From assembly GCA_963665195.1 (NCBI GenBank), contig OY762070.1, forward strand, positions 2,170,001-2,234,000: 64,000 nucleotides of DNA. Direction: 5' to 3'. Source of the DNA: VXYL01 sp963665195 (GTDB lineage Bacteria; Pseudomonadota; Gammaproteobacteria; Pseudomonadales; Azotimanducaceae). The notes below the pieces were generated by a model. That model made no database searches and was not told the DNA's origin. It saw nothing but the letters and a program-made list of their open reading frames with translations. A program made the position numbers and the translations under genes. Positions 49,945 through 58,800 of this stretch are shown here, one piece after another; the stretch's first letter is position 1, and each line of letters starts with the position of its first letter.

Positions 49945-50457
49945 GTGGTACGTTACGTGAACGTGAGCCAGACCGCTGCGCCGGCGGAGGCCGATGTGCT
50001 GATCGAAAGGTTGAAGCAAGTGGCGCCGATCCTCGCGGCGCTAGCGGCCTTCATGGCCATGATGTTCGGCACGATCTACTTCGCTGTGGATATGGCTGTC
50101 GGCGGCATGGGCAGCCTGCGGGATGACTTCCACAGCCTGCGGGATGATGTCCGGCACTTGAGCGCCGTGGTCTACGAACTGCGGGACGACGTTGCCGAGC
50201 TGAAGGTGGATGTCGCCACGCTCAAGGTGGATGTGGCGGAGCTGAAGCAGGACGTTGCCGTGCTGAAGGCGGACGTTGCCGTGCTGAAGCAGGACGTTGC
50301 GATGCTCAAGCAGGATGTTGCCGTGCTGAAGGCGGACGTGGCTACGCTGAAGGCGGATGTGGCGGAGATTCGAGTCGAGTTGGCCCGCAATCGCGCCGAC
50401 ATCGACACCTTGGACCAGCGCGTCGACAGCCTAGAGGTCGCCGCCGCCGGGAGCTAA
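49945..50457 (+). CDS. Membrane-anchored coiled-coil protein with nine heptad repeats
   Basis: A 170-residue protein. The start is GTG 49945 because AGAAGGAGGT (49931-49940), a full-strength ribosome binding site, lies just upstream; the ATG at 49912 is in frame but would put that site inside the gene. A short polar head is followed by one transmembrane helix (VAPILAALAAFMAMMFGTIYFAV, about residues 21-43). Then a long coiled coil includes nine units of D-V-A-x-L-K-x (50188-50376) and ends IDTLDQRVDSLEVAAAGS. It resembles bacterial membrane-anchored coiled-coil proteins of unknown function that are annotated as hypothetical. Probably a trimer or dimer projecting from the membrane. Confidence 0.78.
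   Translation: MVRYVNVSQTAAPAEADVLIERLKQVAPILAALAAFMAMMFGTIYFAVDMAVGGMGSLRDDFHSLRDDVRHLSAVVYELRDDVAELKVDVATLKVDVAELKQDVAVLKADVAVLKQDVAMLKQDVAVLKADVATLKADVAEIRVELARNRADIDTLDQRVDSLEVAAAGS
50188..50376 (+). repeat. Nine in-frame 21-bp tandem repeats
   Basis: Each 21-bp unit encodes D-V-A-[EVTM]-L-K-[VQA], one coiled-coil heptad. Units are 70-100 percent alike, so length changes by slippage are likely. Confidence 0.8.
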
Positions 50458-50755
50458 GTAGGCGCTCGCTTCGCTCAGCGGCTGACGCTCTTGCAGTGCA
50501 GGAACTCAGTTTCCAGCAGTCGTCCGTGCGGGCAGGTCAGATGTGTGCAGCCCCTTGAATACCAAGAAATCCACCTCTGCGTCTCGACCCATTTTGTTGA
50601 TGCGCCGGGGGTGTCCGGCAGCCAGACGGGAGTACCCCAGGCTCAAGAAGGGCGCTGTCCGTTTGGCAATGCGGTAGATGCGGTAGCGCCGCGGCTGACG
50701 TTTCGCTAGAGTCCGGCCAACAACCGCCGTTTGGTGTTCTTGGACGGAGAACCGG
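50458..50755. other. 298-bp stretch, no gene supported
   Basis: Between the heptad-repeat gene and the next small gene. A short direct repeat GCGGTAGATGCGGTAG (50671-50686) is present. No terminator or RNA gene is evident. Confidence 0.4.
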
Positions 50756-51025
50756 ATGGAGAAGCTCTTCATAGTGGTCGTGGACGATGGCTCGATGCGC
50801 GAGGCGGTCCACGAGCGGCTCAAGAAGACGTACCGTTCCGCCTACCTGCACCGGGACGCCGCGATTCTCGTCGCGGACAAGGCCGCGGTGTCCAAGGATG
50901 TCGCGCAGGCAGCCGGGATTGGCGATGATGGCACGACGGGGGCCGTGTTCCGTCTGGGCGACGGGTATAGCGGCTACACCGCCCGAGACCTATGGGAGTG
51001 GCTGAGAGACCATGGCGATGACTGA
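50756..51025 (+). CDS. Small uncharacterised protein
   Basis: An 89-residue protein, MEKLFIVVVDDGSMREAVHE at the start, then a helix (RLKKTYRSAYLHRD), strand DAAILVADKAAVSKDVAQAAG, strand TGAVFRLGDGYSGYTARDLWEWL. The alternation suggests a small alpha/beta fold. GGAGAA precedes the ATG. It overlaps the next gene by 14 bp, so the two are coupled. I recognise no family; size and coupling are like toxin-antitoxin units, but nothing else supports that. Confidence 0.6.
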   Translation: MEKLFIVVVDDGSMREAVHERLKKTYRSAYLHRDAAILVADKAAVSKDVAQAAGIGDDGTTGAVFRLGDGYSGYTARDLWEWLRDHGDD

Positions 51026-51440
51026 TTCCAGGACGCCGGTCGTCGCCGAGGACGTGCCGGAGAGCCGACGCCGATCTGGCTTCGGCCAAGCTTTCGGGAA
51101 TCCGGTAGCGGTGATTGCGTGTGCGGCCACCGTGGTCGTGGCCGTGGTGAACGGTGTGACGCTGTGGTTGGATCGGGATGACAGGATCGAGGACAAGCTG
51201 GACAACTTCGAGAACAGAGTCGAGGACAAGCTGGACAAGCTCGAGAAGCAGGTCACGTCCCTTGAAGCGACGCTGAATGCGACGCTGAACGGGGAGGGTG
51301 GTCTTGTCAAACGAGTCATCAGGCTTGAGAACTACCACATACAAGCTGCCCAAGCGTCCGCGACCGATTCGGGGGTCCCTGCATCCTCGGACTTGGCAAG
51401 CACGGCCAGCCGCGGAGCCACCGCCACCGGGAGCGAGTAG
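51012..51440 (+). CDS. Small single-span membrane protein with a short coiled coil
   Basis: A 142-residue protein. Residues 1-30 are polar, then a transmembrane helix (PVAVIACAATVVVAVVNGVTLWL), then two linked heptad stretches, RIEDKLDNFENRVEDKLDKLEKQVTSLEATL (read as two segments), and a low-complexity Ser/Ala/Thr tail. It overlaps the preceding gene. The head-helix-coil layout is similar to the gene at 49945, although the sequences differ. Function unknown. It converges with the metallophosphoesterase gene, 12 bp apart. Confidence 0.6.
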   Translation: MAMTDSRTPVVAEDVPESRRRSGFGQAFGNPVAVIACAATVVVAVVNGVTLWLDRDDRIEDKLDNFENRVEDKLDKLEKQVTSLEATLNATLNGEGGLVKRVIRLENYHIQAAQASATDSGVPASSDLASTASRGATATGSE

Positions 51441-51452
51441 CGCCACACCCCA

Positions 51453-51935
51453 TCAGAACTTCAGCAGCGATGTCCGCAGATCCGTGAGGTCCACCACCCC
51501 TACGGCGTTGTAGCCCCGCATGTGCCCCGCGCACTCGCCGGGGTTGAAGATCAGGCTCCTGCCGTGCCGCTCGCAGCGGTGCATGTGGGTGTGGCCGTGC
51601 AGCACCAGGTCGTGGTCCACGGTGTGGTCGCGCAGATCCAGCGGATCGTGGATCACCAGGATGCGGCGACCCGCCCAGGCGAGTTCCAGCGTCGGTTCTC
51701 CGAATACGAAGCGGTGGCGTCCGATGGCCGCATCGAGACTCTCGCGTTCGACGTCGTTGTTGCCGAACACGCCATATAGAGGTGCGACGAGATCGGCGAA
51801 GACGTCCAGCGTCTTGGCCTTGGTGATGTCGCCCGTGTGGACCACGCGATCGACGCCGGCGGCGTTGAACAAGCGCACGATCTCGCGCGCGTTGGCGAGG
51901 TTGTTGTGCGTGTCGCTGACGATGCCGACGCGCAT
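51453..51935 (-). CDS. Metallophosphoesterase, YfcE/MJ0936 type
   Basis: A 160-residue calcineurin-like phosphoesterase with all metal motifs in order: GIVSDTHNNL, VVHTGDI, GNNDVE, VIHD and LVLHGHTHMHRCE, ending IFNPGE. Members hydrolyse phosphodiesters such as bis-p-nitrophenyl phosphate; in vivo substrates are mostly unknown. It stands alone; the thiolase gene lies 95 bp upstream on the same strand. Expected to be cytoplasmic and to bind two Mn or Ni ions. Confidence 0.92.
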   Translation of the reverse strand: MRVGIVSDTHNNLANAREIVRLFNAAGVDRVVHTGDITKAKTLDVFADLVAPLYGVFGNNDVERESLDAAIGRHRFVFGEPTLELAWAGRRILVIHDPLDLRDHTVDHDLVLHGHTHMHRCERHGRSLIFNPGECAGHMRGYNAVGVVDLTDLRTSLLKF

Positions 51936-52030
51936 CGCTCGATGGCGCTGAGGCGAACGCGCCGCCGACGCGGGTCGGCGACTACGTTCGGTTTCGATGC
52001 CCTAGGCAGCCACCCTGAGGCGCACCGCCT

Positions 52031-53176
52031 TCAGGCGGCTTTCTCCAGGATGTGGATGCCGCAGGCGCTGCCGAGGCCGATGACGTGGGTGAGGCCGATG
52101 CGAGCGCCTTCCACTTGGCGCTTGCCGGCCTCGCCGCGCAGATGCGTGGATACCTCGTAGATGTTGGCGATGCCGGTGGCGCCGAGCGGATGGCCCTTGG
52201 AGAGCAGGCCGCCGGAGACGTTCACCGGGATGCGCCCGCCAAGGTCCACGTCGCCATCGTCGATCAGTCGGCCGGCCTCGCCGTCCTTGCACAGGCCGAG
52301 GTTCTCGTAGTGGAGGATCTCGGCGGTGGCGAAGCAGTCGTGCAGCTCCACGAGGTCCACGTCCTCGGCACCGAGGTCCGCCATCTCGTAGGCGGCCGCG
52401 GCGGCACGGCGGGTGCAGGTGTTCACGTCCGGCATCACGAGATCCCGTTCCTGCCAGGGATCGGAGGTCAGCACCGAGGCGCGCACCTTCACCGCGCGGT
52501 CCATGAGCCCCAGCTCCCGCGCCTTCTTCTCGGAGGCGATCACCGCCGCCGCCGATCCGTCCACGTTCACCGAGCACATCAGCTTGGTGTTCGGGTAGGA
52601 GATCATCTCGGCGTTCATCACCGTCTCGAGCGGCGTCTCGATCTGGTACATGGCCTTCGGGTTCATGGTCGAGTGGTGGTGGTTCTTCACCGACACCTTG
52701 GCGAACTGCTCGAAGGTGGTGCCGTGGTTGCGGCTGTGCTCCATGCCGGCTTCGGCGAACACCGACGGCATGGTGCCGGAGCCGAGCAGGCCCTCCTTGG
52801 AGATGCCCTTGCCGCCGCCGCCCCCGCCGAGCAGGCCCCGGCCCATCTGTTCCACCCCCACCGCGAGCACGAGGTCGTAGAGATCGGCCTTCACCGATGC
52901 CCATGCTTCGCGAAATGCCGTGGCGCCGGTGGCGCAGGCGTTGGAGACGTTCACCACCGGGATGCCGGTCTGGCCGATCTCCTGCAGGATGCGCTGCCCG
53001 ACCATGCCGCTGGCCTGGCCGAGGTTGCCGCAGTACAGGGCCTGCATGTCGTGGATGGTGAGGCCGCAGTCGTCGAGCGCCAAGAGCGCCGCTTCCGAGC
53101 CGAGCTGCGGGACGGACTTCTCCGGGAAGCGTCCGAACTTGATCATGTCCACGCCGACTACGTATGCGTCCGTCAT
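52031..53176 (-). CDS. Thiolase family protein, SCP-x/lipid-transfer type
   Basis: A 381-residue thiolase-fold enzyme. The nucleophilic Cys81 is in VSNACATGATAF, with ELHDCFATAEILHYENLG and SKGHPLGATGIANIYEV supplying the His, and a late Cys in GLGSACGIHILEK. This is the degradative non-decarboxylating type seen with sterol carrier protein x. Such thiolases need a DUF35 partner, and one is encoded 39 bp upstream (53216-53635). Together they would cleave a beta-ketoacyl-CoA, as for the side chain of sterols or branched acids. Start is ATG 53176. Confidence 0.88.
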   Translation of the reverse strand: MTDAYVVGVDMIKFGRFPEKSVPQLGSEAALLALDDCGLTIHDMQALYCGNLGQASGMVGQRILQEIGQTGIPVVNVSNACATGATAFREAWASVKADLYDLVLAVGVEQMGRGLLGGGGGGKGISKEGLLGSGTMPSVFAEAGMEHSRNHGTTFEQFAKVSVKNHHHSTMNPKAMYQIETPLETVMNAEMISYPNTKLMCSVNVDGSAAAVIASEKKARELGLMDRAVKVRASVLTSDPWQERDLVMPDVNTCTRRAAAAAYEMADLGAEDVDLVELHDCFATAEILHYENLGLCKDGEAGRLIDDGDVDLGGRIPVNVSGGLLSKGHPLGATGIANIYEVSTHLRGEAGKRQVEGARIGLTHVIGLGSACGIHILEKAA

Positions 53177-53215
53177 GGTTTGGTGCTCCTCTCTATGGGG
53201 GTCAGGTATCGGGAT

Positions 53216-53635
53216 TCAGGTGGTTCGCGGTTGGAAGAAGTAGGAAAGGTAGGCGTTGCCGTCGCCGTCCTTGCGGCCGAGGGCGTCGTCGTAGACCACC
53301 TCGACCGGCATGCCGAAGGGGATCTGCGCCGGATCCGGCTCGACGTTGATGAGGTTGCCCTTCACCGTGCCGCCGCCGTCGAGGTCGACGATGGCGGAGA
53401 CGTACGGCACGTCGATGCCGGGGAACGAGCGATGCACGATGCTGTAGGCGTACAGCTCGCCGGTGTTGGCCAGGCGCACGGCCTCCATCCTGCCCCGGGC
53501 GCCGCACTTCGAGCAGTTGTCGCGGGCGCCGAGGAAGGTCGCCCCGCAAACGGCGCAGCGGTGACCCTCGAGGTACGGCTCGCCGTCCTCCGGAATCTTC
53601 AGGAAGCCCACGGCGGGCAGGGGCTGGTCTGGCAT
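53216..53635 (-). CDS. Zn-ribbon OB-fold protein (DUF35), thiolase partner
   Basis: A 139-residue protein. A rubredoxin-like Zn ribbon (HRCAVCGATFLGARDNCSKCG, about 25-45, four Cys) is followed by the OB-fold DUF35 domain (TGELYAYSIVHRSFPGIDVPYV and FGMPVEVVYDD). These proteins form complexes with SCP-type thiolases and are required for activity of that class. AGGAGGAAGCG precedes the ATG (53635), fixing the start. The thiolase follows in the same operon. Confidence 0.9.
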   Translation of the reverse strand: MPDQPLPAVGFLKIPEDGEPYLEGHRCAVCGATFLGARDNCSKCGARGRMEAVRLANTGELYAYSIVHRSFPGIDVPYVSAIVDLDGGGTVKGNLINVEPDPAQIPFGMPVEVVYDDALGRKDGDGNAYLSYFFQPRTT

Positions 53636-53925
53636 CGCTTCCTCCTGTCGGCACGCCGAAGCATGGCCGCTTCGGGGCCGAGCGTCAACCGCGTTGAAGC
53701 AAGTGCGCGGCCGCCTCCCGGAGCGACTGGGAGGCGCCGCCGGGCCTTGGAAACCCACCAAATTAGGGGCACTTTGCTGTTGACACTCCCTACCTGTTGT
53801 GCCGTAAGATGCCGCGCAGTCCGATGGTCGTTGGCTTCGGCGGCTCGTGCGGTGCCTCAGCGGTGCCGCGCAGCGCTCGCAGCGGCCGGGGGCAATGACA
53901 TGTACAACTGGTCAAGGAGACCGTA
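53636..53925. promoter_or_regulatory. Upstream region of the trimeric autotransporter gene
   Basis: 290 bp. A sigma70-like pair is present: TTGACA (53780-53785) and TAAGAT (53805-53810), with 19 bp between. The -35 is consensus. AAGGAGA (53914-53920) is the ribosome binding site of the gene at 53926. The 115-bp untranslated leader shows no strong hairpin by eye. Confidence 0.5.
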
Positions 53926-55533
53926 ATGATCAACGAACGGGTACCCCAGGGGCGCACCACCGCGACCATCGGACGCGGGTTCATTGCCCTGCTCGTAACG
54001 GCCGTGCTCGGCTTCGCCGGGACGGCCTACGCCAACGGCGACGACATGATGGCCACCAGCACCGACATGGCCACCGACATGCCCTCCGTCTGCGAGGGCT
54101 ATCCGGACCTCAACCCGGACACCGAAGTGAGGGACAAGAGCGCCGGTGAGCTGACGTGCGAACGCGCCGAGCAGAACACGAAGGACATCGCGGCCAACGG
54201 CGCCGCCGACATGGAGTCGGACGCCGCCCACGAGGCCGCCCGCGAGGAGATCGTCGCCGACCAGATGGCGGCGGACATGGCCCAGGACGACGCCAACGAG
54301 ATGGCCCGCGACAAGGTCGTCGCCGACCAGATGGCGGCGGACATGGCCCAGGACGACGCCAACGAGATGGCCCGCGACAAGGTCGTCGCCGACCAGATGG
54401 CGGCGGACATGGCCCAGGACGACGCCAACGAGATGGCCCGCGACAAGGTCGTCGCCGACCAGATGGCGGCGGACATGGCCCAGGACGACGCCAACGAGAT
54501 GGCCCGCGACAAGGTCGTCGCCGACCAGATGGCGGCGGACATGGCCCAGGACGACGCTAACGAGGCTGCCCGCGACAAGGTCGTCGCCGACCAGATGGCG
54601 GCGGACGCAGCCCAGGACGACGCCAACAAGATGGCCCGCGACGAGATGGCGGCGACCCAGGCGACGACCGACGCAGCCCAAGATGCAGCGCTGGCGGCCA
54701 ACGCCGACGCCGACGCCGCGTCCGACAAGATGCACACCGACGCCATCGCCGCCAACGCCGACGCCGACATGAAGTCCGACGAGATGCACATGGCCGCGCA
54801 GAAGGCCAACGCGGACGCCATCGCCGCCAACGCCGCCGCCGACATGAAGTCCGACGAGATGCACACCGCCGCCATCGCCGCCAACGCCGCCGCCGACATG
54901 GAGTCCGACGCCATGCACATGGCGGCCCAGGAGGCCAACGCCATGGCCATCGAAGCCAACTCGGCCGCCGACATGGAGTCCGACGCCATGCACATGGCGG
55001 CGCAGGAGGCCAACGCCATGGCGATCGAGGACAACGCGGCGGACATCGACGCCAACGACATGGCCATCCAAGCCAACCGGGACCGCCTCGACGTACACCA
55101 GGGGCTGGTCGGCGACAACACGGCGGCCATCGCCGCCAATGTCGGCCGGCTCGACGTACACGAAGGGCTGGTCGGCACCAACGCCGCCAACATCGCCAGC
55201 AACGCCAGTTCCATCTCGGCGAATGCCAGCGCCATCGCCAGCAACGCCGGTGCCATCTCGGCGAATGCGATGAACATCGACATGCTCGACAAGCGCGTCA
55301 GCCGCGTCGCAGCCATGGCCACCGCCATGTCGGCGCTGCCGAACGCTGGCCCGGGCGGCGATGACAAGTTCTACTTCGGCTTCGGCGTCGGCAGCTACGA
55401 CGGCCAAACGGGCATCGCCGTAGGCATCTCCGCCGGCAACCTGGGCGCGAACGAGAACATCCACCTCAACGCAGGCGCATCCACCAGCGGCGGCGAAACC
55501 GCCATCCGCGCCGGCATGGGCTGGTCCTTCTAG
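53926..55533 (+). CDS. Trimeric autotransporter adhesin, minimal YadA type
   Basis: A 535-residue outer-membrane protein. An extended signal peptide (to about 37, ending AYANGDD) leads into an Ala/Asp/Met-rich passenger. It has six 22-residue units of the form VADQMAADMAQDDANEMARD, then a second repeat family (ADMESDAMHMAAQEANAMAI) and a stalk of NAxxIxxN-type coiled-coil units. The last 75 or so residues form the YadA anchor: NIDMLDKRVSRVAAMATAMS followed by four beta strands (FYFGFGVGSYDGQTGIAVGI, IHLNAGASTS and TAIRAGMGWSF). There is no YadA head domain, so the passenger is all coil. Most likely an adhesin or surface spacer. Repeat number should vary between strains. Confidence 0.85.
   Translation: MINERVPQGRTTATIGRGFIALLVTAVLGFAGTAYANGDDMMATSTDMATDMPSVCEGYPDLNPDTEVRDKSAGELTCERAEQNTKDIAANGAADMESDAAHEAAREEIVADQMAADMAQDDANEMARDKVVADQMAADMAQDDANEMARDKVVADQMAADMAQDDANEMARDKVVADQMAADMAQDDANEMARDKVVADQMAADMAQDDANEAARDKVVADQMAADAAQDDANKMARDEMAATQATTDAAQDAALAANADADAASDKMHTDAIAANADADMKSDEMHMAAQKANADAIAANAAADMKSDEMHTAAIAANAAADMESDAMHMAAQEANAMAIEANSAADMESDAMHMAAQEANAMAIEDNAADIDANDMAIQANRDRLDVHQGLVGDNTAAIAANVGRLDVHEGLVGTNAANIASNASSISANASAIASNAGAISANAMNIDMLDKRVSRVAAMATAMSALPNAGPGGDDKFYFGFGVGSYDGQTGIAVGISAGNLGANENIHLNAGASTSGGETAIRAGMGWSF
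54253..54648 (+). repeat. Six 66-bp tandem repeats in the autotransporter
   Basis: Period is exactly 66 bp, 22 codons per unit, three 7-residue turns plus one. Units 1 to 5 are nearly identical at DNA level and unit 6 is diverged (AADAAQDDANKMARD). Near-identity implies recent duplication or ongoing homogenisation. Confidence 0.9.
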
Positions 55534-55567
55534 GGATCACCCGGACGAGCTGACGCTCATAGACCAG

Positions 55568-55591
55568 CGAGCCGGGCCTTTGCCCGGCTCG
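55568..55591 (+). terminator. Hairpin terminator after the autotransporter gene
   Basis: CGAGCCGGGC (55568-55577), loop CTTT, GCCCGGCTCG (55582-55591): a 10-bp perfect GC-rich stem 34 bp after the stop, followed by TTGCG only, so the T-tract is weak. Confidence 0.7.
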
Positions 55592-55876
55592 TTGCGTCTG
55601 GGCCCCGGGGCGGGCGGCCCACAACCGAAGGGCGCCGCCGGCTGTGCGATTTAGGCGTCGTCTGGCAGTTCGTACCGTTGCGCGTCTCACCCCGGCCCGC
55701 TGGCGCTAAGAACCCTGTCTCAAGCCAAGACACCGCCAGCTCCAAGCCCCACACGCAAGCTGTCTGAAGTGCGATACTGTTCGCACATCCACTGTTGTGG
55801 ACGACGGACAGCACATGCACATGGCAAATCCTTGTTCGCGCAAACGCATGTGGTCCGCTGATCCGGTCGCCACGTC
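55592..55876. other. Intergenic region before the methylase gene
   Basis: 285 bp without a gene. It contains two adjacent inverted repeats (55770-55801), described separately, and an AT-richer stretch at 55800-55860. Confidence 0.45.
55770..55801 (+). promoter_or_regulatory. Two adjacent inverted repeats upstream of the methylase
   Basis: TGCGATACTGTTCGCA (55770-55785, 5-bp arms) and TCCACTGTTGTGGA (55788-55801, 5-bp arms) lie side by side, 76 bp before the GTG start of the methylase. Twin dyads of this size are typical of operators for controller proteins in restriction-modification systems, but no controller gene is seen. Confidence 0.35.
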
Positions 55877-58800
55877 GTGACTGCTGCTGCCGTGGAAAAG
55901 TGGCTTGACCGGCTCGGCTACGCGCATGAACCGGAGCTTCTCCATCGCCGTGGGGACGCGATTTCGCCGCGCCACCCGTACGCGCTGGAAATCCACGCAC
56001 TGCTCAAGGCGGACGGTGCCGTACGCGCCCGGGCGACGTTCGATGTCGAGGGGGTGCCGACCGTCGTCTTGCTTGATGGCGCTCTCCAAGAGGGTGTCGC
56101 CGCGAGCGCTCTCGACGAGGCCCGCCAGCGGATCTGGAATCAGAACCTCGCCACCGTGGTGATCCACGTTAGCGGCGATCGGGCCGTCGCCGTCCCCTCC
56201 CGAAAGCTGGATGCAGCTAAGTCGCTCCGACTCGAGCAAGTCCGGCGAGACGGTCCGTTCTCGGCTTCGGACGTCGTCTCGGCGAACCTGACGCGGCGGA
56301 TGCCAGAGTGGTTCGACCGGGAAGCCCGCGTCGACCACAAGCTGCTCGACAACATCTCCACTACTGTCCTGAAGCTGACGAGCGCGGGCTTCAATGGCAT
56401 TGCAGAACAGCGCCAGCGCCAGCGTCTGGCCGAACTCCTGATGGGAGAGATCCTCTTCGTCTCATATCTGGAGCATCGGCGGATCGTCGGCGACACGTAC
56501 CGCGAGAGGCGAGAAGTCGGGCGCCTCTCGGATCTGGTCGGCAACGTGGACCGGGGCGGCGTCATGCGCTTGATCGAGTCGCTCCGGTCGGACTTCAACG
56601 GCGACTTCCTGGCCGAGGATAGTCACGATCCGTGGGTCGCCTTGACCGAACCCGGCTACGAACTGCTGGACTCGTTCCTGCGCCGTACGGACATGCGAAG
56701 CGGTCAGCGCGACTTCTGGAACTACGACTTCAGCTACATCCCCGTGGAACTGCTGTCGGGCCTGTACGAGCAGTTTCTGTCGCCGGACGAGCAGACCGAG
56801 CAGGGCGCCTTCTACACGCCACGACACCTTGCGTCCCTGGCCGTCGACCAAGCCTTGGCGGGCTCGCAAGATCCCCTGGCAGAGAGGATTTTCGACGGCG
56901 CCTGCGGTTCGGGCATTCTGCTCACCACCGCCTTCCGCCGACTCATCGGGCGGGCGGAGAACGGACGGATCGGGTACCTCGGGTTCGGGGAGCGCTGCGA
57001 ACTCCTGCAACGCGCCATCTTCGGCGGCGATACGAACCCCATGGCTTGCCGTGTCACCGCGTTCAGCCTCTATCTCTCCGTCTTTGAGGGCCTCGAACCG
57101 GCAGACATCATGGAGGCTCAGGAACGCGATGCAGCGCGGCTTCCCAAGCTCACGGGACCCAATCTGGCCAGCGGGGCGGAGCTCGGCGATGTCTTCAAGA
57201 AGGCCCATGCGTTCGCCGGCAAGCGTTTCTCGCTCGCGATCTCGAATCCGCCGTGGCGCGAGCCGCGCCGTGGCGAGCGGACCAGCGCCGACGACTGGGC
57301 CGAGGCCGCTGGCGAGCCCGTCCCTCGGCGCCAGGTTGCCGGCGCCTTCGCCATCCGCACCTTGGACTTCCTTGAAGCCGATGGACGGGCCTGCCTCATC
57401 CTGCCGATGGCTCTGCTGCTCGGCAGCACGAGCAGCGAGTTCGTCGCCCGGCTGCTGCGTCGGTACCAGCCGCTGCGACTCATCAACTTCGGCGACCTGC
57501 AGGAGTTGCTGTTCCCCACGGCGACGCATGGCTGCCACGTGTTCGTCGCAGAGCGCCGACGCGACTGCTCTGCCTCGGCGTTGCCGTTTCGCGAGACGTT
57601 CGACTATAGCGTGCCCAAAGCCGATCTAACGCTCGCGCTAGGCCACTTGTCGATGCAATCCGCCGATCTGCATCGCCTGCAGACGGTCTCGGTAATCGAC
57701 GACCCGCAACTCCTTGTGTCGAGGATGTGGGGCGATGCCAACGACACGGCGATCTGGACGCGGCTGACCGTACGCGGGACATTCCGGGACTTCACCAGCC
57801 CGGCACAGGGCACCCGACGATGGGTGCTGCGCAAGGGCATTCACTTGAGCGACAGGAGCCGCGAGGACGTGTCCGCCGAGCCGCTCCGGTCGCTGCCGCA
57901 TGTCAGGCCTCAGTCGCTCGCAACGGGTGCGCCGGTCATGCATCCGGACCTGCTGGAGCCGTGGCCGGCTTCGCGTGACACCGTGGTCGGCCTGAACGAA
58001 GCGGTGATGAGGGTCTTTGATGGCCCACGAGTTCTGTTCCCGGACGGCTTCTCACAGCTCGAACCGAGTGTGCGTGCCTACTACTACGACGCTGCGGCGA
58101 CATTCACGCACAGCGTCGGCGTGATGGCGTGCCGAGACAGAAGCGATGCGCCGCTGCTGAAGCTGGCCGCGGTCTATCTGCGATCCGACCTCGCACGCTA
58201 CTTCGTCATGCTCCGTACCTGGAAAACGCTCTCGGCTCGCAACGGAGTCCACCTTGCGGACATCCGGTCGTTTCCGTTCTTTCGGCCAGAAGCGGCACCC
58301 AATCCTGGCCTAGCAAGTCGTTCGTTGACGACGCTATGCACTTGCATGGACGAACTGGCAGCGCTCTCCAGCGTCGAGCAGCCAGCACGGTACCGCGCCC
58401 TACGAGAGCAACTGAACGCCGCCGTGTTCGATTACTTCGGGATCGCCGACGAGGAGCGGATGATCGTCAGGGAGACGGTCGAGGTCCTACTGCCCTCGGT
58501 GCGGCCTAGGAGCTTCAAGTCCCTGTTGACGCCCGCGCAACGGGTCGTTGGATTGGAGGACTATCGCAGGTACGCGAGCGCACTCGGCGGGTCGTTGACA
58601 AGCTGGCGTACGAGAATGGGCGGCGAAGGCCGGTTTCGCGTCAGCGTCAAGGGCAGCAGCCCAAGCCGTGACGGTCCTCTCGGTATCGTGCGCGTCGACT
58701 ATATGGCGGGCGACGTGAGCGATGCGGAAGCAGACACCGTGGTAGACGATCACATCGTACTGCAAACGTTGGAGGCGCTCCGCCGCGCCGGGTTGCGGCA

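Noticed and set aside
54253..54648. Regular repeats that might suggest a CRISPR array
   Set aside because: Units abut without spacers and code in frame for a surface protein. The same applies to the repeats at 13753 and 50188.
53857..55464. Long open frame antisense to the autotransporter gene, His/Gly/Val-rich with repeats
   Set aside because: It mirrors the 66-bp repeats of the real gene on the other strand, has no ribosome binding site, and lacks any conserved fold. GC-rich DNA often has open antisense frames.
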